A stretch of DNA of 64,000 nucleotides, taken from Ascarosepion bandense (lineage: Eukaryota > Mollusca > Cephalopoda > Sepiida > Sepiidae). A program made the translations under genes and the position numbers. The stretch lies in assembly GCA_037127315.1 (NCBI GenBank), contig JBBBDQ010000399.1:216501-280500 (forward strand). The letters are read 5' to 3'. The notes under the pieces are model-generated. The model was not told the origin of the DNA. It did not search any database and saw only the letters and a program-made list of their open reading frames with translations. Within the stretch, counting starts at the first letter, position 1. Each line of letters opens with the position of its first letter. Positions 40,311-52,004 of the stretch are shown here, one piece after another.

Positions 40311-40648
40311 CTATTTTTATGTATCAGTCAGTCAGTTAAGTGCCATACGTGATACACGCTTAGGCGATCATGTCTCGAAAGAGACATGACTGACTGGGCA
40401 GAAGATTATTCCGCAGTAGGTTACCATTGCTTTCTGCGGTAGACTGGTTGCCAACCAAGGCTATAGAACCCAATCTGTCCGTTATTGAACCCATAACTGG
40501 AAGGAATAGACGGATTAATACCTTTCCCAAGGGTATTTGCGCGTAAGTGAATGCAATGAATTCAGCTGGAATTCGAACTCGGCTCCCCGATTTCTAGTTC
40601 CGAGCCAATATCCAATGCACTACAACACACATCCCTATTTTTATGTAT
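40311..40648 (-). mobile_element. SINE-B copy with 14-bp target duplication
   Basis: Element 40325-40634 between exact copies of CTATTTTTATGTAT (40311-40324 and 40635-40648). Full landmarks from CAGTCAGTCAGTTAAG (tail) to CACTACAACACACATCC (A-box end), hairpin intact. The 3' tail is two to three ACTG repeats rather than poly(A). Confidence 0.94.
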
Positions 40649-40694
40649 ATATTTCTATAAAAGTGTATTCATATTGTTTTGACCTCAGTTTGGA

Positions 40695-40862
40695 ATTTAA
40701 CTATTTGCCCATAGCTGGGACCCTAACAGATGCCACCACTACGGGTCAGGGTAGACCTGGCAACAACAGCAATTAACAGGTGGTTCCATGCTCCTCACAA
40801 CCTCCCAATCAGAGCCCTTGCCGCTGGACGCAGTTTACCGTTATGCCCAGGATTTAATCGTA
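40695..40862. repeat. Repeat G copy 2
   Basis: CTATTTGCCCATAGCTGGGA, GGGTCAGGGTAGACCTGG, CAACAACAGCAATTAAC and AGAGCCCTTGCCGCTGG parallel the copy at 14.8 kb. Confidence 0.7.
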
Positions 40863-41904
40863 ATAGTGATGAGTAATATTAGACGTTGTTTTATAAGGAA
40901 ACACCCAGCATTCTTTATTAGAGGAACCAGTTCTACTGTCAGTTGAATCTTATAAAATCCTTCTCTTAAAACAATGTTTCAGGAAAGATAGATCTTTCTA
41001 TATGTCTTTTCCGTATTGATGGTACTTTCTTTCTTAATCTTTTGTTCAAAGTCGTGTGGAACGTCATGTTCATTATGTCTTGATTTTCTCTTTACGTTTT
41101 ATGGGATATCTTAGTTCTTCCTGTCGTTGAAATTCCACAGGAGATGTGATTTCCGTTTCTTGGCACAGTTCTTTGTGAATATGTAGCTTCAATCCACAAT
41201 ATTCAAAGAAGAATCGTACTAGCTAAGACTCATAGGGTTCATTCACTCGAAGGTCACGTTCAGTCATTGACCTGAGAAAGTGGTTGTATAAAGATGAAAA
41301 TTTCGATATTTCTAAATGAGTATGGTGCCATGCTAACAGATGTATGAAAGTTTCCCGTGACATAACTCGAGTTTTCAGGTTAATGTTTTGGTTGTGTAGC
41401 AATTAGTGGTATTGTGCGAAACTACTTCAACATCTGGTGTTTGGTATTTACTAGTTTTACATCCGGAACTTTTTTTGTAATGGATTCAGCGTAAGTGCCG
41501 AGGTTGCTTCTATTCCAATTTCAGAAGATTCCGTTTTGTAAAGGTTTTATTTTTGCCACACTTGGTACTGAAAAAATAGGTGATGATTTTTAGTTCAAAA
41601 TCATTATTATCCAACTAATGCGTATCTGTTTGAAAACAGACTGGATTTTTCTTCAGGCAACTTTTAAGTTTAAAAATGTTATCGCATTTTATTTTTAATC
41701 TTTCTCTATGAAATTAATATCCCAACAACAAACAAATTGATTATTAACGGTATGAATAATCAAAGTACTAAAAACTTGGAAACAATAAAGCGGAGCTTGT
41801 CAAGATAAAGTAAAAAAATTAATTTAATTTTAAATTCACGTTTCGCAAGTTGCGATGAATTTAATGCATCACTATTATTTGAGGGAAAAATAAACATAAT
41901 GTAA
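40863..41904. other. Unrecognised sequence
   Basis: Long stretch of apparently non-repetitive sequence. Short reverse-strand frames (41100-41350) are interrupted throughout and I cannot assign them. Could hide an old element. Confidence 0.35.
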
Positions 41905-42600
41905 TTCTTCTTTTTTCTTTTATGCGCCCTGTCCTTTCAGGACCTAGACAATCATGGCTTTCCACATCTCCTTGTCCCTGGTGGCTCTTAACACGCTTTC
42001 TCCTGTTGCACCACGCAACCCTCGTTCCGTCATCCACCTGATCAGGTCCTTCAAATATGTTATCCGCTGCTTTGCCCTGTCTCTTTTTCTCTCTATCTGA
42101 CCTGTTAGTATCAGGTTCTCCAAGCCATCCTTCCTCATTGCATGTTCCAGAAACTTAAGTTGTCGTTTCCTGATGCTCAGTATTAATTTCCTTTTCGTCT
42201 ACATCCTTTCCAAACCTCGTCATTGATCACATGCTCGGTCCATGATATTCGCAGCATCCTTCTCTAGAATCACATTTCAGCTGCTTCAAGTTTTTCCTTC
42301 ATCTTCGATGATATTGTCCAACATTCACTGCCATATTGAGCCGACATCACATAGCAATCCAGTACTCTCCTCTTTGTTTCTACTGAAATTGTCCTGTTTT
42401 TTAATACTTTACTCAACTTCTGGAATGCTTTTTTCGCCATGCCAATTCGCCTTCGGATCTCAGTGTCGCATTTTCCGTCTTCTGTTAGAACACTTCCTAG
42501 GTATTTAAATTTCTTTACCTGCTTGATTTTAGAATCCCTCACCTGTAATTAGCATTTGGGGCTGCACCTTTTGCTGATGACTATGCATTCGGTCAAGTAT
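41905..42600 (-). pseudogene. LINE-X RT C-terminal relic, reverse
   Basis: Two frames read (in reverse) IKQVKKFKYLGSVLTEDGKC, then ETKRRVLDCYVMSAQYGSEC, WTISSKMKEKLEAAEM and, lower, RKDGLENLILTGQIERKRDR, AKQRITYLKDLIRWMTERGL and ATRDKEMW. A frameshift near 42250 joins the halves. CTTCTTTTTTCTTTTATGCG at the left is a degenerate (AAG) tail in reverse. Confidence 0.82.
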
Positions 42601-42629
42601 GATTAAATACTTAAAAATACGTTAATTAT

Positions 42630-43340
42630 TATCAGTTGAATATTCCAGTGAAGACCAAGCTACATTCCATTATCACCAATTGGATCCCAAACTACCACCT
42701 ATCAACGTAAACGGATGTGCCCTCGGACAACCACCGTGTTTTAAAAGACCATTGGCCCACAAACTCGTGCCTGACTTTCAGTGAACACGTACATAAGATT
42801 CATTGCTAAGGTAAAACGCTGGTAAAAAATACTCCCTGTATCGCCTGACTCTTCCTGCTATCCTCTACATTTACAATAGCCAGATTGAGCCATAAATGGT
42901 GTACTAATAACTTATTAGGGAAGAAGTTGCCCTGATCTCACTCTCCAATTATGATAAAGCGTCTCAAACCCATTTTAGGTGACAAAATTATTCTCTTCCC
43001 TCAAATCTCTCTCCCAGAGTGGGGCTGTGGCAAGCCTCTCGGTGTTCTATCGCTACTTCCACTGATACTGCCCGCCAATCCAAATGTCTATGGCAATGAC
43101 ACGCCGTGCCGCTTTACATATTAGCAAACCACATACTCTCTTTCTCGTATTCAATTTGTGAGTAGTAATTTCCACTCGAACAGCTTCTTCTGTGAAACCG
43201 AAACCCAAGAGTATGTTTCGCCGAACACTACAATCTTAACCTGTTCAATGACAGGGTTAACAGTTATTTTATGCTCCAAAAATTTCCACCTAACATCACC
43301 CTCCACCTCGTGTGTCTCCCGTTCCTTGTAAAGGGTGAAC
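42630..43340 (+). pseudogene. LINE RT C-terminal relic, Jockey/CR1-like
   Basis: Shifting frames show FSEHVHKI, LLSSTFTIARLSHKW, HSNSFFCETETQEYVSP, NTTILTCSMTGLT and VILCSKNFHL. The order resembles the C-terminal part of CR1/Jockey-type polyproteins but of a different subfamily from LINE-J (its closing segment is not FKCKVN). Heavily decayed. Confidence 0.5.
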
Positions 43341-44250
<910 letters not shown>

Positions 44251-44293
44251 GCCAGTCACAGGGAGAACTCAGTTCATTACTGTAGAGTAACGC

Positions 44294-44297
<4 letters not shown>

Positions 44298-44340
<43 letters not shown>
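44298..44340. repeat. (TA)n microsatellite
   Basis: Between two oppositely oriented SINE-C copies. Confidence 0.9.
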
Positions 44341-44342
<2 letters not shown>

Positions 44343-44648
44343 CACTCTCATACCCTGGTTGAGCATACTGGAAGAATGGTAGACTTTGATAAACAGTAGC
44401 TACTCTGCATGTACACATCGCTCATCCTGTAATGAAGTTGAGCACTCTGGCTATGACGTGTATAATGATAATGCACACGCTAAAAGTCTGCCTTCTTCTA
44501 CCGAGCGCCCATAGCCCAGAGGTAGAATCGCCGACTGGCGCCAATTTGGTTGGGTTTCAATCCTGGGTTAAAAGCAATCGGAGTCCAACCGTACTGATGA
44601 GCTTTGATACAGCGAAACAGATCTGTCTGCGGATATGTATATATTCAA
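44341..44648 (+). mobile_element. SINE-C, long form
   Basis: Leader TTTACACTCTCATACCCTGG, GGAAGAATGGTAGACTTTGA and ATAATGATAATGCACACGC, then A-box ATAGCCCAGAGG, B-box GGTTTCAATCC, GCGAAACAGATCTGTCTGCG and a TATATATTC end. The same leader appears in the dimer at 50.2 kb, so the family has a long 5' part before the tRNA-like segment. Confidence 0.78.
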
Positions 44649-45011
44649 GGATGCTACAACGGCGTTGTTAAATGTTACGAGTTTATTAACATATGTTTTA
44701 CATTTTCGGTAGAATTCTTCTTGAGTCTTGTGATCTCTAATCGTCAGATACGATGTTAGGGTTGGTTTTTTTTTTAGTTATTTAGCGACAGTTACGAGTT
44801 TTGTTAGGATGTTGTAGATGTTGAGTGGAGAACAGTTTTTTTGTACCGTCAGCCTTGAGGATATCTCTGAGATTTTGGTGGGGTTTTATTAAGATTGTCC
44901 TTTTCTATATATCATTGCCGATAAATCCGGCACTTGTGTAACGTGGGATAAACTGGATTACCACAAAAATTACAGCACTTCATCGGTAATCGATCAAAAT
45001 TCACAAAACCC

Positions 45012-45050
<39 letters not shown>
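44649..45050. other. Unrecognised sequence and (TA)n
   Basis: No recognised frame; ends with a TA tract (45014-45052) that is the Tc1-like target. Confidence 0.4.
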
Positions 45051-45055
<5 letters not shown>

Positions 45056-45239
45056 TACCGACCATAAGTTTGGGTCTACCCAAATTTGTTTCACAAAGTT
45101 TATAAAATTTCATTTTTAGTAGAATCAAATTCGCAGAGTTTGTATTTTTTGTTATTCTTATGCAGATGTCAAGTAAAAAAAATATTCTTTCAACTTTAAA
45201 GTAAACAACTTTAGCAACTACGTGAAACTGAGTTAAATA

Positions 45240-45635
45240 TTGACAGAAAAAGATCTGGTAGGCCCAGAGTAACATCTATTGTAGAGGATAGGCACTTAAT
45301 CATATCTAGCAAGAGAAACAGAAGAAAAACCGCTCCGGAATTAATAATTGAAATGAATTCTACTCGGCAACATCCAGTATCTGTTACTACTGTTAGGAGA
45401 GGACTTCATTATGCTGGATTAAACGCTGTGTAGCAGTTAAGAAACCACTATTATAGAAGGAGAATAAGGAATGAAATTGATCGTACAGTTCGAAAGGAAC
45501 ATCCTAAAAATGAACAAATTTTGTTTAAATGCTTGCAGGATGCTTGGAAATCACTTTTACCAACTTATAAGTTATTAGAAAGAATGCCAAGGATTTGCTT
45601 TGCAGTAATAAAGGCTCGTGGTGGTTTCTAAGATG
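45240..45635 (+). pseudogene. Tc1-like transposase, core deleted
   Basis: Reads GRPRVTSIVEDRHLIISSK, RNRRKTAPELIIEMNSTR, PVSVTTVRRGLHYAGLNAV then a stop (the paired DNA-binding region), and after RNEIDRTVRK jumps directly to LQDAWKSLLPTYKLLERMPR and FAVIKARGG, the C-terminus. The catalytic DDE core between them is absent, so the element could only move in trans. Confidence 0.88.
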
Positions 45636-45778
45636 AAAAGAAAATATGAATTAATTTTAATTGCATTTAATTGAATTGAAATTACTCTATGCTAATTTTG
45701 GTTTAATTATTGTACAATTGTGAGCAACAATGAAATATATCTATATTTATTCTTCTAAGACATAAAATTTGTTATTTC

Positions 45779-46200
45779 TGAACAGGTGTAGAGGCTCATC
45801 TCTTGTTTCCTGTTTAGGATGCGATTTCCGGTTTTCTCTTTTCCAATCTTTTCACTCTATCACTCTATCGCCCGGTTCACACTCCACCCACATCTACTGA
45901 ACAGGTGAAGAGGCTCGTCCCTTGTTTCCTGTTTAGGATGCGGTTTCCGGTTTTCTCTTTTCAAATCTTTTCAATCTTTTCTCTCTTTATTTTTTTTCAA
46001 TTGGAATAGATAGACTAAACTATCGCCCGGTTCACACTCCACCCACGTCTATTGAACAGGTGAAGAGGCTCATCCACTGTTCACTGTTTAGAATGTGGTT
46101 TCCGGCTTTCTCTTTTCCATTCTTTTACCCTTACGTAACCCCTGCGCATCAGTGGCGTTACCGCCTTGCACGGGGTGATATGATTAAAATAAATAAATAA
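45779..46200 (+). mobile_element. Mono-SINE array inside Tc1-like element
   Basis: First monomer truncated (GAACAGGTGTAGAGGCTC), two more monomers with GCCCGGTTCACACTCCACCC, and the tail GCGTTACCGCCTTGCACGGG...TGATATGATTAAAATAAA. It lies between the transposase C-terminus and the right inverted repeat, so it is a later insertion. Confidence 0.87.
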
Positions 46201-46239
46201 ATAAATCTAAGTGGTCCTAAACTTATGGTCGGTAGTGTA

Positions 46240-46440
46240 CTTATATATACAAATGAATAAGAATAAAGAAAATAATTGTAACGTAAAAAACATTAATTTA
46301 AAACAGTGTTGAATATAAAAAGAGAGCAATGAATATTTATTATTAATTATTACGTTAGAACATGTAAAAGAACTACAAACTAATACTGAAGTATCTTCCG
46401 CATGTTCTAACGTAATAATTACACATATATATATTATGCT
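46240..46440. repeat. Repeat F foldback
   Basis: GAATAAGAATAAAGAAAATA, ATTAATTTAAAACAGTGTTG and the arms TAATTATTACGTTAGAACATG / CATGTTCTAACGTAATAATTA (about 46345-46425). Same outline as 34.66 and 49.7 kb. Confidence 0.65.
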
Positions 46441-46599
46441 CTCATTACGATTGAACTCTCTAGGAAAGAAAATTTTAAAAAAAGTTTCCACTTCTGCCAT
46501 ATATGCATTACTCTTCAGGAATAAATTGAATTCTTTCGATGACTGGCGTTTGTATACACTGCTTATATACAAAGCGTTAAAATTTCCCTTCTCTGATTC

Positions 46600-46740
46600 C
46601 ATGCGCCTTTGGCTTAGGGGAGTAGTGATTCCGACTGACACCAACTCTGTCGAGTTTCGATCCTGGCCAGAAGCAAATGGATGTGTCTAGTCACACTGAT
46701 GGGCTGTGATGCTGCAAAACAGGCTCGTATGTAGATGACT

Positions 46741-46742
<2 letters not shown>
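46600..46742 (+). mobile_element. SINE-C, short form
   Basis: A-box-like TTGGCTTAGGGGAG, B-box GAGTTTCGATCCTGG, then ACTGATGGGCTGTGATGCTG and GTAGATGACTAGCACAC. Same tRNA-like head as at 56.6 kb. The tail is (CA)n(TA)n. Confidence 0.78.

Positions 46743-46816
<74 letters not shown>
46743..46816. repeat. (CA)n(TA)n microsatellite
   Basis: Dinucleotide tail of the SINE-C copy. Confidence 0.95.
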
Positions 46817-46817
<1 letters not shown>

Positions 46818-46834
46818 ACCATCATGGCTGATGC

Positions 46835-46965
46835 AAACCTACAGAAAAAGGGCTCACTGCGCCTTAACATTCTAAATGTTGACTTACTGTATTGAATCCA
46901 TTGCTAGGTCATCTGCTAAGGATGTTTGTTCACTGAAACGTGTTTGACAGTTTTTTTTTTCTCTA
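46835..46965 (+). pseudogene. Short LINE-J-like fragment
   Basis: Equivalent to the SIAKSAAMKVGSLCRA segment of LINE-J: reads SIARSSAKDVCSLKRV around 46895-46945. Too short for more; the next 1 kb (46966-48019) shows nothing recognised, including a GC-richer reverse frame at 47580-47861 that I cannot assign. Confidence 0.4.
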
Positions 46966-48019
46966 AGAATCTATCTCTTCCGGCTTCATGCTTTCCAGTT
47001 AACTTTGATTATCAAATATCTAAATGCAATGTCATTCGTTATCTCTGCTCTTTCTGATCCACTGTTTTCTATTTCTGTTGTTCTTTAGCAGTGTTTCTGC
47101 TTTCTAATTTTTTTCACATTCATTAACAACATGAATCTTGGTGAATTTTCTGTTCTGCTTTGGGCAAATCCGATTAAAAAGAAAATATTTCTTTAGCATC
47201 ATCTGTGATGAAAGTTTTACAAATACTACTTTTATGTGTTCATCAAGTTAAATTCAGCGACTCATCACATACGATAGTTTTAGTTTTGTGTAAGCATAAT
47301 GGCTCCACGATAGTAACAACTTCATCTATGTTCAATTGTGATCTACCCAAAATATTCTCATAATATTAATTCCTGTTTCTTTCTCACGCAGTTTTCAGTA
47401 ACTGTATTCAATAAAACCCTACCTTGAGTTACTCTTGAGGATTATATGAGATAAACAATAGTATAAGTATGTTTTTCTGTTAGTAAAAGTGCTTAAGTAA
47501 ACATACTATTTTATCCACAGACAGGAAAATCAATGCCGGCTAGCTTCGACCAATGAAAATCTCTTTTAAAAATATATATTCAGTACATTTTCTTCGGTAG
47601 AATGTTCGACCGTCCTGTTTTGGCAGAGGGAAACATGTGAATACCAGCAATATCTGAATTCCAGACAGGTAGTAATGTTACGTGAAAGCTGCGGGCGGCT
47701 GCAGGTAATGCACGAGAGAACGGCGAGGGCCGACAGGAATGATAATCGCCCAGTGAAGAAGAACGTTGCCTAGAAAAGTCACCATTGGACCGTGGAAGAA
47801 TAATCCCCAATCCCCTAGTCAGATGATATCGTTCTAGCTCTTTCGAATAGACGACCAACATGAAGACATAGCGTAAGCTACTGACTGGATGCTTTTTTTT
47901 TTGTTTATTATTTATTACTACTTATCGTTTAAAGTTTAAAGCCAGAACTTATTTTTAGATTGTAAGATTTATTTTGCTGCCGGCAGTAATAATTTAATGA
48001 TAAAATTCAAATTAATTAA
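46966..48019. other. Unrecognised sequence
   Basis: A 93-codon reverse-strand frame (47580-47861) stands out for higher GC (RSSSLGDYHSCRPSPFSRAL) but has no motif I know and no splice or start context that I can defend. It may be chance or an old exon. Confidence 0.3.
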
Positions 48020-48175
48020 TTCATAGCTTGAGGGAGTAGAGGTGGATTCATAACATTTCCAACGGTATTTGCGCGGAAGTGAATAGAACTAAGCGAACTA
48101 GAATTGAAACTCGGTTCTCTGACTAAAAATTACGAGCCATTATCTACTGCATCACCCGCACATCCAAGCTTACAA
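48020..48175 (-). mobile_element. SINE-B 5' part, diverged, reverse
   Basis: GAGGTGGATTCATAAC, GGTATTTGCGCGGAAG, AATTGAAACTCGGTTC and CATCACCCGCACATCCAAG: tRNA half only. Confidence 0.65.
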
Positions 48176-48449
48176 CATCTGGTATTTACTAAACGGTCCT
48201 AACCAGATTCGACGTTCGCTAACTACGGTGTTCTTATAAAAACAGGTGTTCCATGTGTTGTGACAGGATGCTGAACCTTGACGATGTGATATTCAGACGC
48301 CTTGCAGCAGACAATTGTCCCACCCATTTATACTGATAGTGTTTCCTGGGTGTAAAGGCTTCTACAAGTAACAGACACCCAAAGCCTCATACGTGGTGGC
48401 CGGAACCTAGTAATAAAAACATTCATCTGACTTTCAAGTAGCCCGAGAA

Positions 48450-48592
48450 TATGCGGATGATGTAATGGTTAGTAGACCGGAATCAGAAATCAGAGAACCG
48501 AGTTCGAATTCCATTTGAGGTTGTTATATATATTCACGAGCAAATTCCTTTGGGAAATGTTAGAAACCATCTCCATTCCCACGTCTAAATTG
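48450..48592 (+). mobile_element. SINE-B 5' part, forward
   Basis: ATGCGGATGATGTAATGG (A-box decayed), GAGTTCGAATTCCATTTG (B-box) and AATTCCTTTGGGAAATG. Lacks the hairpin half. Confidence 0.68.
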
Positions 48593-48899
48593 CATACAAA
48601 TAATTTTTTTAACTCCCCAAGGAAGGCGATAAAGCCACAATGGTTTCCTAAGGCTAAAAATATATCAACAACAAAAAACAAAAAATAATATTGCTAATGC
48701 AAAAGAATTACAATGAAACAAAAAACAAAAATTAGCGAAAAAGACAAAAATTTGCATTTCAAATTTTGAACCGACATTTTAACTTAAATAATAAGAATTT
48801 AAAGAGAGATCTACACTCAAACAATGAGGGAAGAAAGTATTAGGATAGAACTTACGGTTTTATGTCTAAACTTTAAATACAAAATGATGATATTGAACT
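48593..48899. other. No recognisable feature
   Basis: A-rich; nothing recognised. Confidence 0.4.
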
Positions 48900-49185
48900 G
48901 TCAATCAGAAGCATGCGTATTATAGGCTTGGACAATCGTGTCTCTTTCGATTAATGATTGATGGGTTGCCATTTATTTCTACGGTGACTGGTTGCCCATC
49001 AAAGCTAGAGAACCTGATCTGTCCTGCTTTTCAGCCCATATATGTAGGGAGAGGAGATGGGATCATAATTTTTCAAAAAACTCATTGAGCGTAAATAAAT
49101 GTAACGAATATAACCGGAAATCGAACGTAGCTCTTCAATTTCACATTCCGAGCCGATATCTGTGGCACCACAACGCCAATCTGTT
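48900..49185 (-). mobile_element. SINE-B, diverged, reverse
   Basis: CTTGGACAATCGTGTCTC (one hairpin arm), GGTTGCCCATCAAAGC, GATCTGTCCTGC, then GAAATCGAACGTAGC (B-box in reverse) and CCGATATCTGTGGCACCACA (A-box in reverse). Old copy, lacks the second hairpin arm. Confidence 0.72.
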
Positions 49186-49611
49186 AGTGCGCTTAAATTC
49201 TTAAAGTCCAGCTACAATTGAGGAAAGTCTTTCAGAAATAATTATCATGGAAATATTTATAGAAAAAGCAGAAGGAAGCTACGTTAAGGCGGTGGAAATA
49301 TGCCTGAAAGTCACGATTCGGTATTTACCACCTCCTCACTAGGGCGAATGCCTCAGGCGAATAGGAGACAAGTTCAACCAAAGTGAGATCTCCGAGCCCT
49401 TAAGCTCAGCCCAAAACAACCAGGCCGGGTTGAGCTCTTGTCTTGTATAGTTACTCTGGTGGAATGGAAGACATAACTTTTTGTATTGACCGATCAGGTT
49501 CATCCAAAGTCTTTGGTTTGATATAGTAGTTAACCCAACTACAAGAATATAAAAGTTAGACTTCTGGCTGGCCACTCTACATAAAATAAGTGGTTAATTT
49601 TCAGTCACACT
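49186..49611. other. No recognisable feature
   Basis: Moderate GC; no frame recognised. Confidence 0.4.
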
Positions 49612-49647
49612 TTATATATATATATATATAGGTGCAAAAAGTATGCA

Positions 49648-49711
<64 letters not shown>
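49612..49711. repeat. (TA)n tracts with 21-bp spacer
   Basis: Two TA runs around GGTGCAAAAAGTATGCACC, itself an imperfect palindrome (GGTGCA / TGCACC). Confidence 0.9.
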
Positions 49712-49715
<4 letters not shown>

Positions 49716-50190
49716 AGTGAGTATAGAATGAGGAGAGAAAAAGAAAAATTTTTTCCGTCCGAAACATTAATTTAAAACAGTGCTCGATATAACAGCAGAC
49801 ATCAACCAATTAAATGATAGTCGACCATAAAAATGACCACTCAACAGCGCCCCCTTAGAAATCCTAACCAAAAGATATACCCAACCCATAGAAAGATAAA
49901 ACATACATTCCAACAGATAATACCATTAATCAACAATTTCACACTTACACACCAAATTCCTCAAAAGTCTAACGATCAAAACGAGACATTCACTTAATTA
50001 CCAATAACCCCAACCAACCCCCACGACAACAACGAACCAAATATAAACAGACAATGATTCCAAACCTTTATTTCCCCTGAGGAAGTGTTTAAATCCAAAC
50101 ACTGAACCAAACATATGATTGTAGGGAAGAGGACATATATAGAAGAAATTATGTACATGTTCTAAAACATAATTTATTATATATATATAT
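49712..50190. repeat. Repeat F, long copy
   Basis: Starts TCCGAGTGAGTATAGAATGA, has AACATTAATTTAAAACAGTG and ends ATGTACATGTTCTAAAACATA before a TA run. A 300-bp middle rich in CAA/ACC is absent from other copies. CCCTGAGGAAGTGTTTAAAT is of a type found before RT genes of other elements but is not diagnostic. Confidence 0.55.
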
Positions 50191-50211
50191 ATATGTTTAT
50201 ATATATATATA

Positions 50212-50735
50212 TTGTTCATTCAGCAAAGAAATTGGAACACTAACAGATATTGGACGTGTAAAATGATAACATACACGCTAAAATGTCTGCCTCCTCCTAC
50301 CGAGCGCTCATAGCGCTGACGCCAATTCGGTCGGGTTTCAATCCTGGGTAAAAAGCAATCGGCCGTCTACCTGTACTGATGAGTTGTGATACAGTGAAAC
50401 AGATCTGTCTGCGGATGACTATTTACGCTCTCACACCCTGATAGAGCACTCTGGAAGAATGGTAGACTTTGAAAAACAGTAGCTACTTTAGCATATACTC
50501 ACCGTTCATTCAGCAATGAATTAGAAAACTTTCAGCTATTGGGCGTGTAAAATGATAATATACACGCTGAAAAATCTGCCTCCCTCTACCGAGAGACCAT
50601 ATCTCTGACTGACGCGATTTCGGACGGATTTCAATCCTGGGTAAAAAGCAATCGGATGTCTCACCGTACTGATGAGCTGTGATACAGCGAAACAGATCTG
50701 TCTGCAGATGACTATATATATATATATATATATTG
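50212..50735 (+). mobile_element. SINE-C tandem dimer
   Basis: Two head-to-tail SINE-C units. Each has ATTCAGCAA(A/T)GAA, GTGTAAAATGATAA, ACCGAGCGCTCATAG or ACCGAGAGACCATAT, GGTTTCAATCCTGG or GGATTTCAATCCTGG, GATACAG(T/C)GAAACAGATC and TGTCTGCGGATGACTAT. Units join at TATTTACGCTCTCACACCC (about 50422) without a TA run; the second ends in (TA)n at 50712-50733. Confidence 0.85.
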
Positions 50736-50960
50736 GTGCATACATACCTATATACAGAAATGTGATATTCCTATCCTCTTAAATATGTGGACAATTTTGG
50801 AGTAAAGTGTAGAAGACTAGAGGACTGCGATTCTACTGACTAGGAGTTCATTAGCAGTGTATCTACGTCATGTAGTGTGCGAGTCTTGTATGTGATGATA
50901 TACTGTTATTCCCAACCTTATTTTTGGTTTTTACTTATGCTGAAAACTTTATATATATAT
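50736..50960. other. No recognisable feature
   Basis: Nothing recognised. Confidence 0.4.
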
Positions 50961-50961
50961 A

Positions 50962-51714
50962 CTAGCCGTACAGCCCAGCGTTGCTCGGGTGTAATGAAAG
51001 CTGTAAAACTAATCCATGGTCCTGGATCTCAGACTCTTTGGACGTTGGTACGAAAGACTAAAAAGCAATAGTTGTTTCCAAATAAAGCGAAACCGTAGAC
51101 TGAAAGAAAAATGAATACATCTAAGTCAAATTTTGATTTCCTGGTATCGATATCGAATGAATTTTTTTCGTTGTAAACTGAATTTTGAAGGCTAAATAAG
51201 TCCTCTGAGTAAATGGTATCATGGTGAGACTAAGAACTACAATTATACCTACTTAGAGGCAAACCCGAAGCAAAAACTAAAATAAAAGTCCTAAGAAACA
51301 TACAGACATACAGGCAGAAAAACAGACACACACACAAACATTTTGCCTTTTGTATATATATATTATCGATTTTCTGCACTATTGTAAGAACTGCTACCTT
51401 GAAACTTCTGAATATCGTTTCTTATGTCTTTGTCTATGAGTGTATTAAATTGATTAAAAGTGAACCACTCCTTCTATGACCCGATTTTTTCGATTATCGA
51501 CTTTCGATATTTATCGGGGATACCTCGACACAAATCTTAGCTAAGAACACTCGCAGATGCTTATAGTACAACTGTGTAAATTTTCAAGAAAATCGGTTCA
51601 GCCGTTTCGGGGTCTATAGGTAACGGACACACAGACACACACAGAAACACACACACAGACATACACAGAAACACACACACACACAGACAAAGTTCCATTT
51701 ATAAATAAGTTTAT
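50962..51714 (-). mobile_element. HN Helitron-like element, reverse
   Basis: On the + strand A^CTAGCCGTACAGCC begins what is the 3' end in reverse: CTAG terminus, then hairpin CCCAGCGTTGCTCGGG. The body has CAGTCTACGGTTTC-type, CGATATCGATACC and CGATTATCG blocks and (CA)n. The 5' end is AAGTTCCATTTATAAATAAG TTTA at 51714; the first TC-A bases are replaced by TA repeat. Confidence 0.65.
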
Positions 51715-51840
51715 ATATATATACTACCGGTCATAATTATTAGGCAACCCCAGTGTTTAAAAAAAAATGATGTATTTCATACTATTTTTTAGTATTTATT
51801 GCTATGTTAATAATTGTAAATAAAAATAGAATGTTTTTTT
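51715..51840. mobile_element. Possible solo Tc1-like end
   Basis: TATATACTACCGGTCATAAT then TATTAGGCAACCCC resembles a Tc1-type inverted-repeat end (compare TACTACCGACCATAAGTTT at 45.05 kb) starting after TA. No opposite end was found in the window, so it is a fragment at best. Confidence 0.4.
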
Positions 51841-52004
51841 TCTTTCTTTTTTTTTTTTTGAATACTGCGCAATAACATTTGCATCAAATGAAATTACAAA
51901 GCAATAGGTTCCATATCACGCCATTCAAATTATGCATTGATCTGCATATTATAAAATGCAATTTTGTGTATTAATATACTTATGAATCAGTACGTTATTA
52001 TGTG

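Larger units (their letters stand above)
45053..46237 (+). mobile_element. Tc1-like transposon with both ends, internally deleted
   Basis: Left end TACTACCGACCATAAGTTT and right end (reverse complement) CACTACCGACCATAAGTTT are terminal inverted repeats, flanked by TA. About 1.2 kb, but about 420 bp of this is a later mono-SINE array (45779-46200). Without it the element is about 0.76 kb, too short for a whole transposase. Confidence 0.9.

Noticed and set aside
40863..41904. Old coding element on the reverse strand
   Set aside because: A few short frame pieces look protein-like, but none matches a motif that I can name.
47580..47861. 93-codon reverse frame with higher GC
   Set aside because: Not recognised, no supporting start context, splice signals or homologous copy in the window; listed only as unrecognised sequence.
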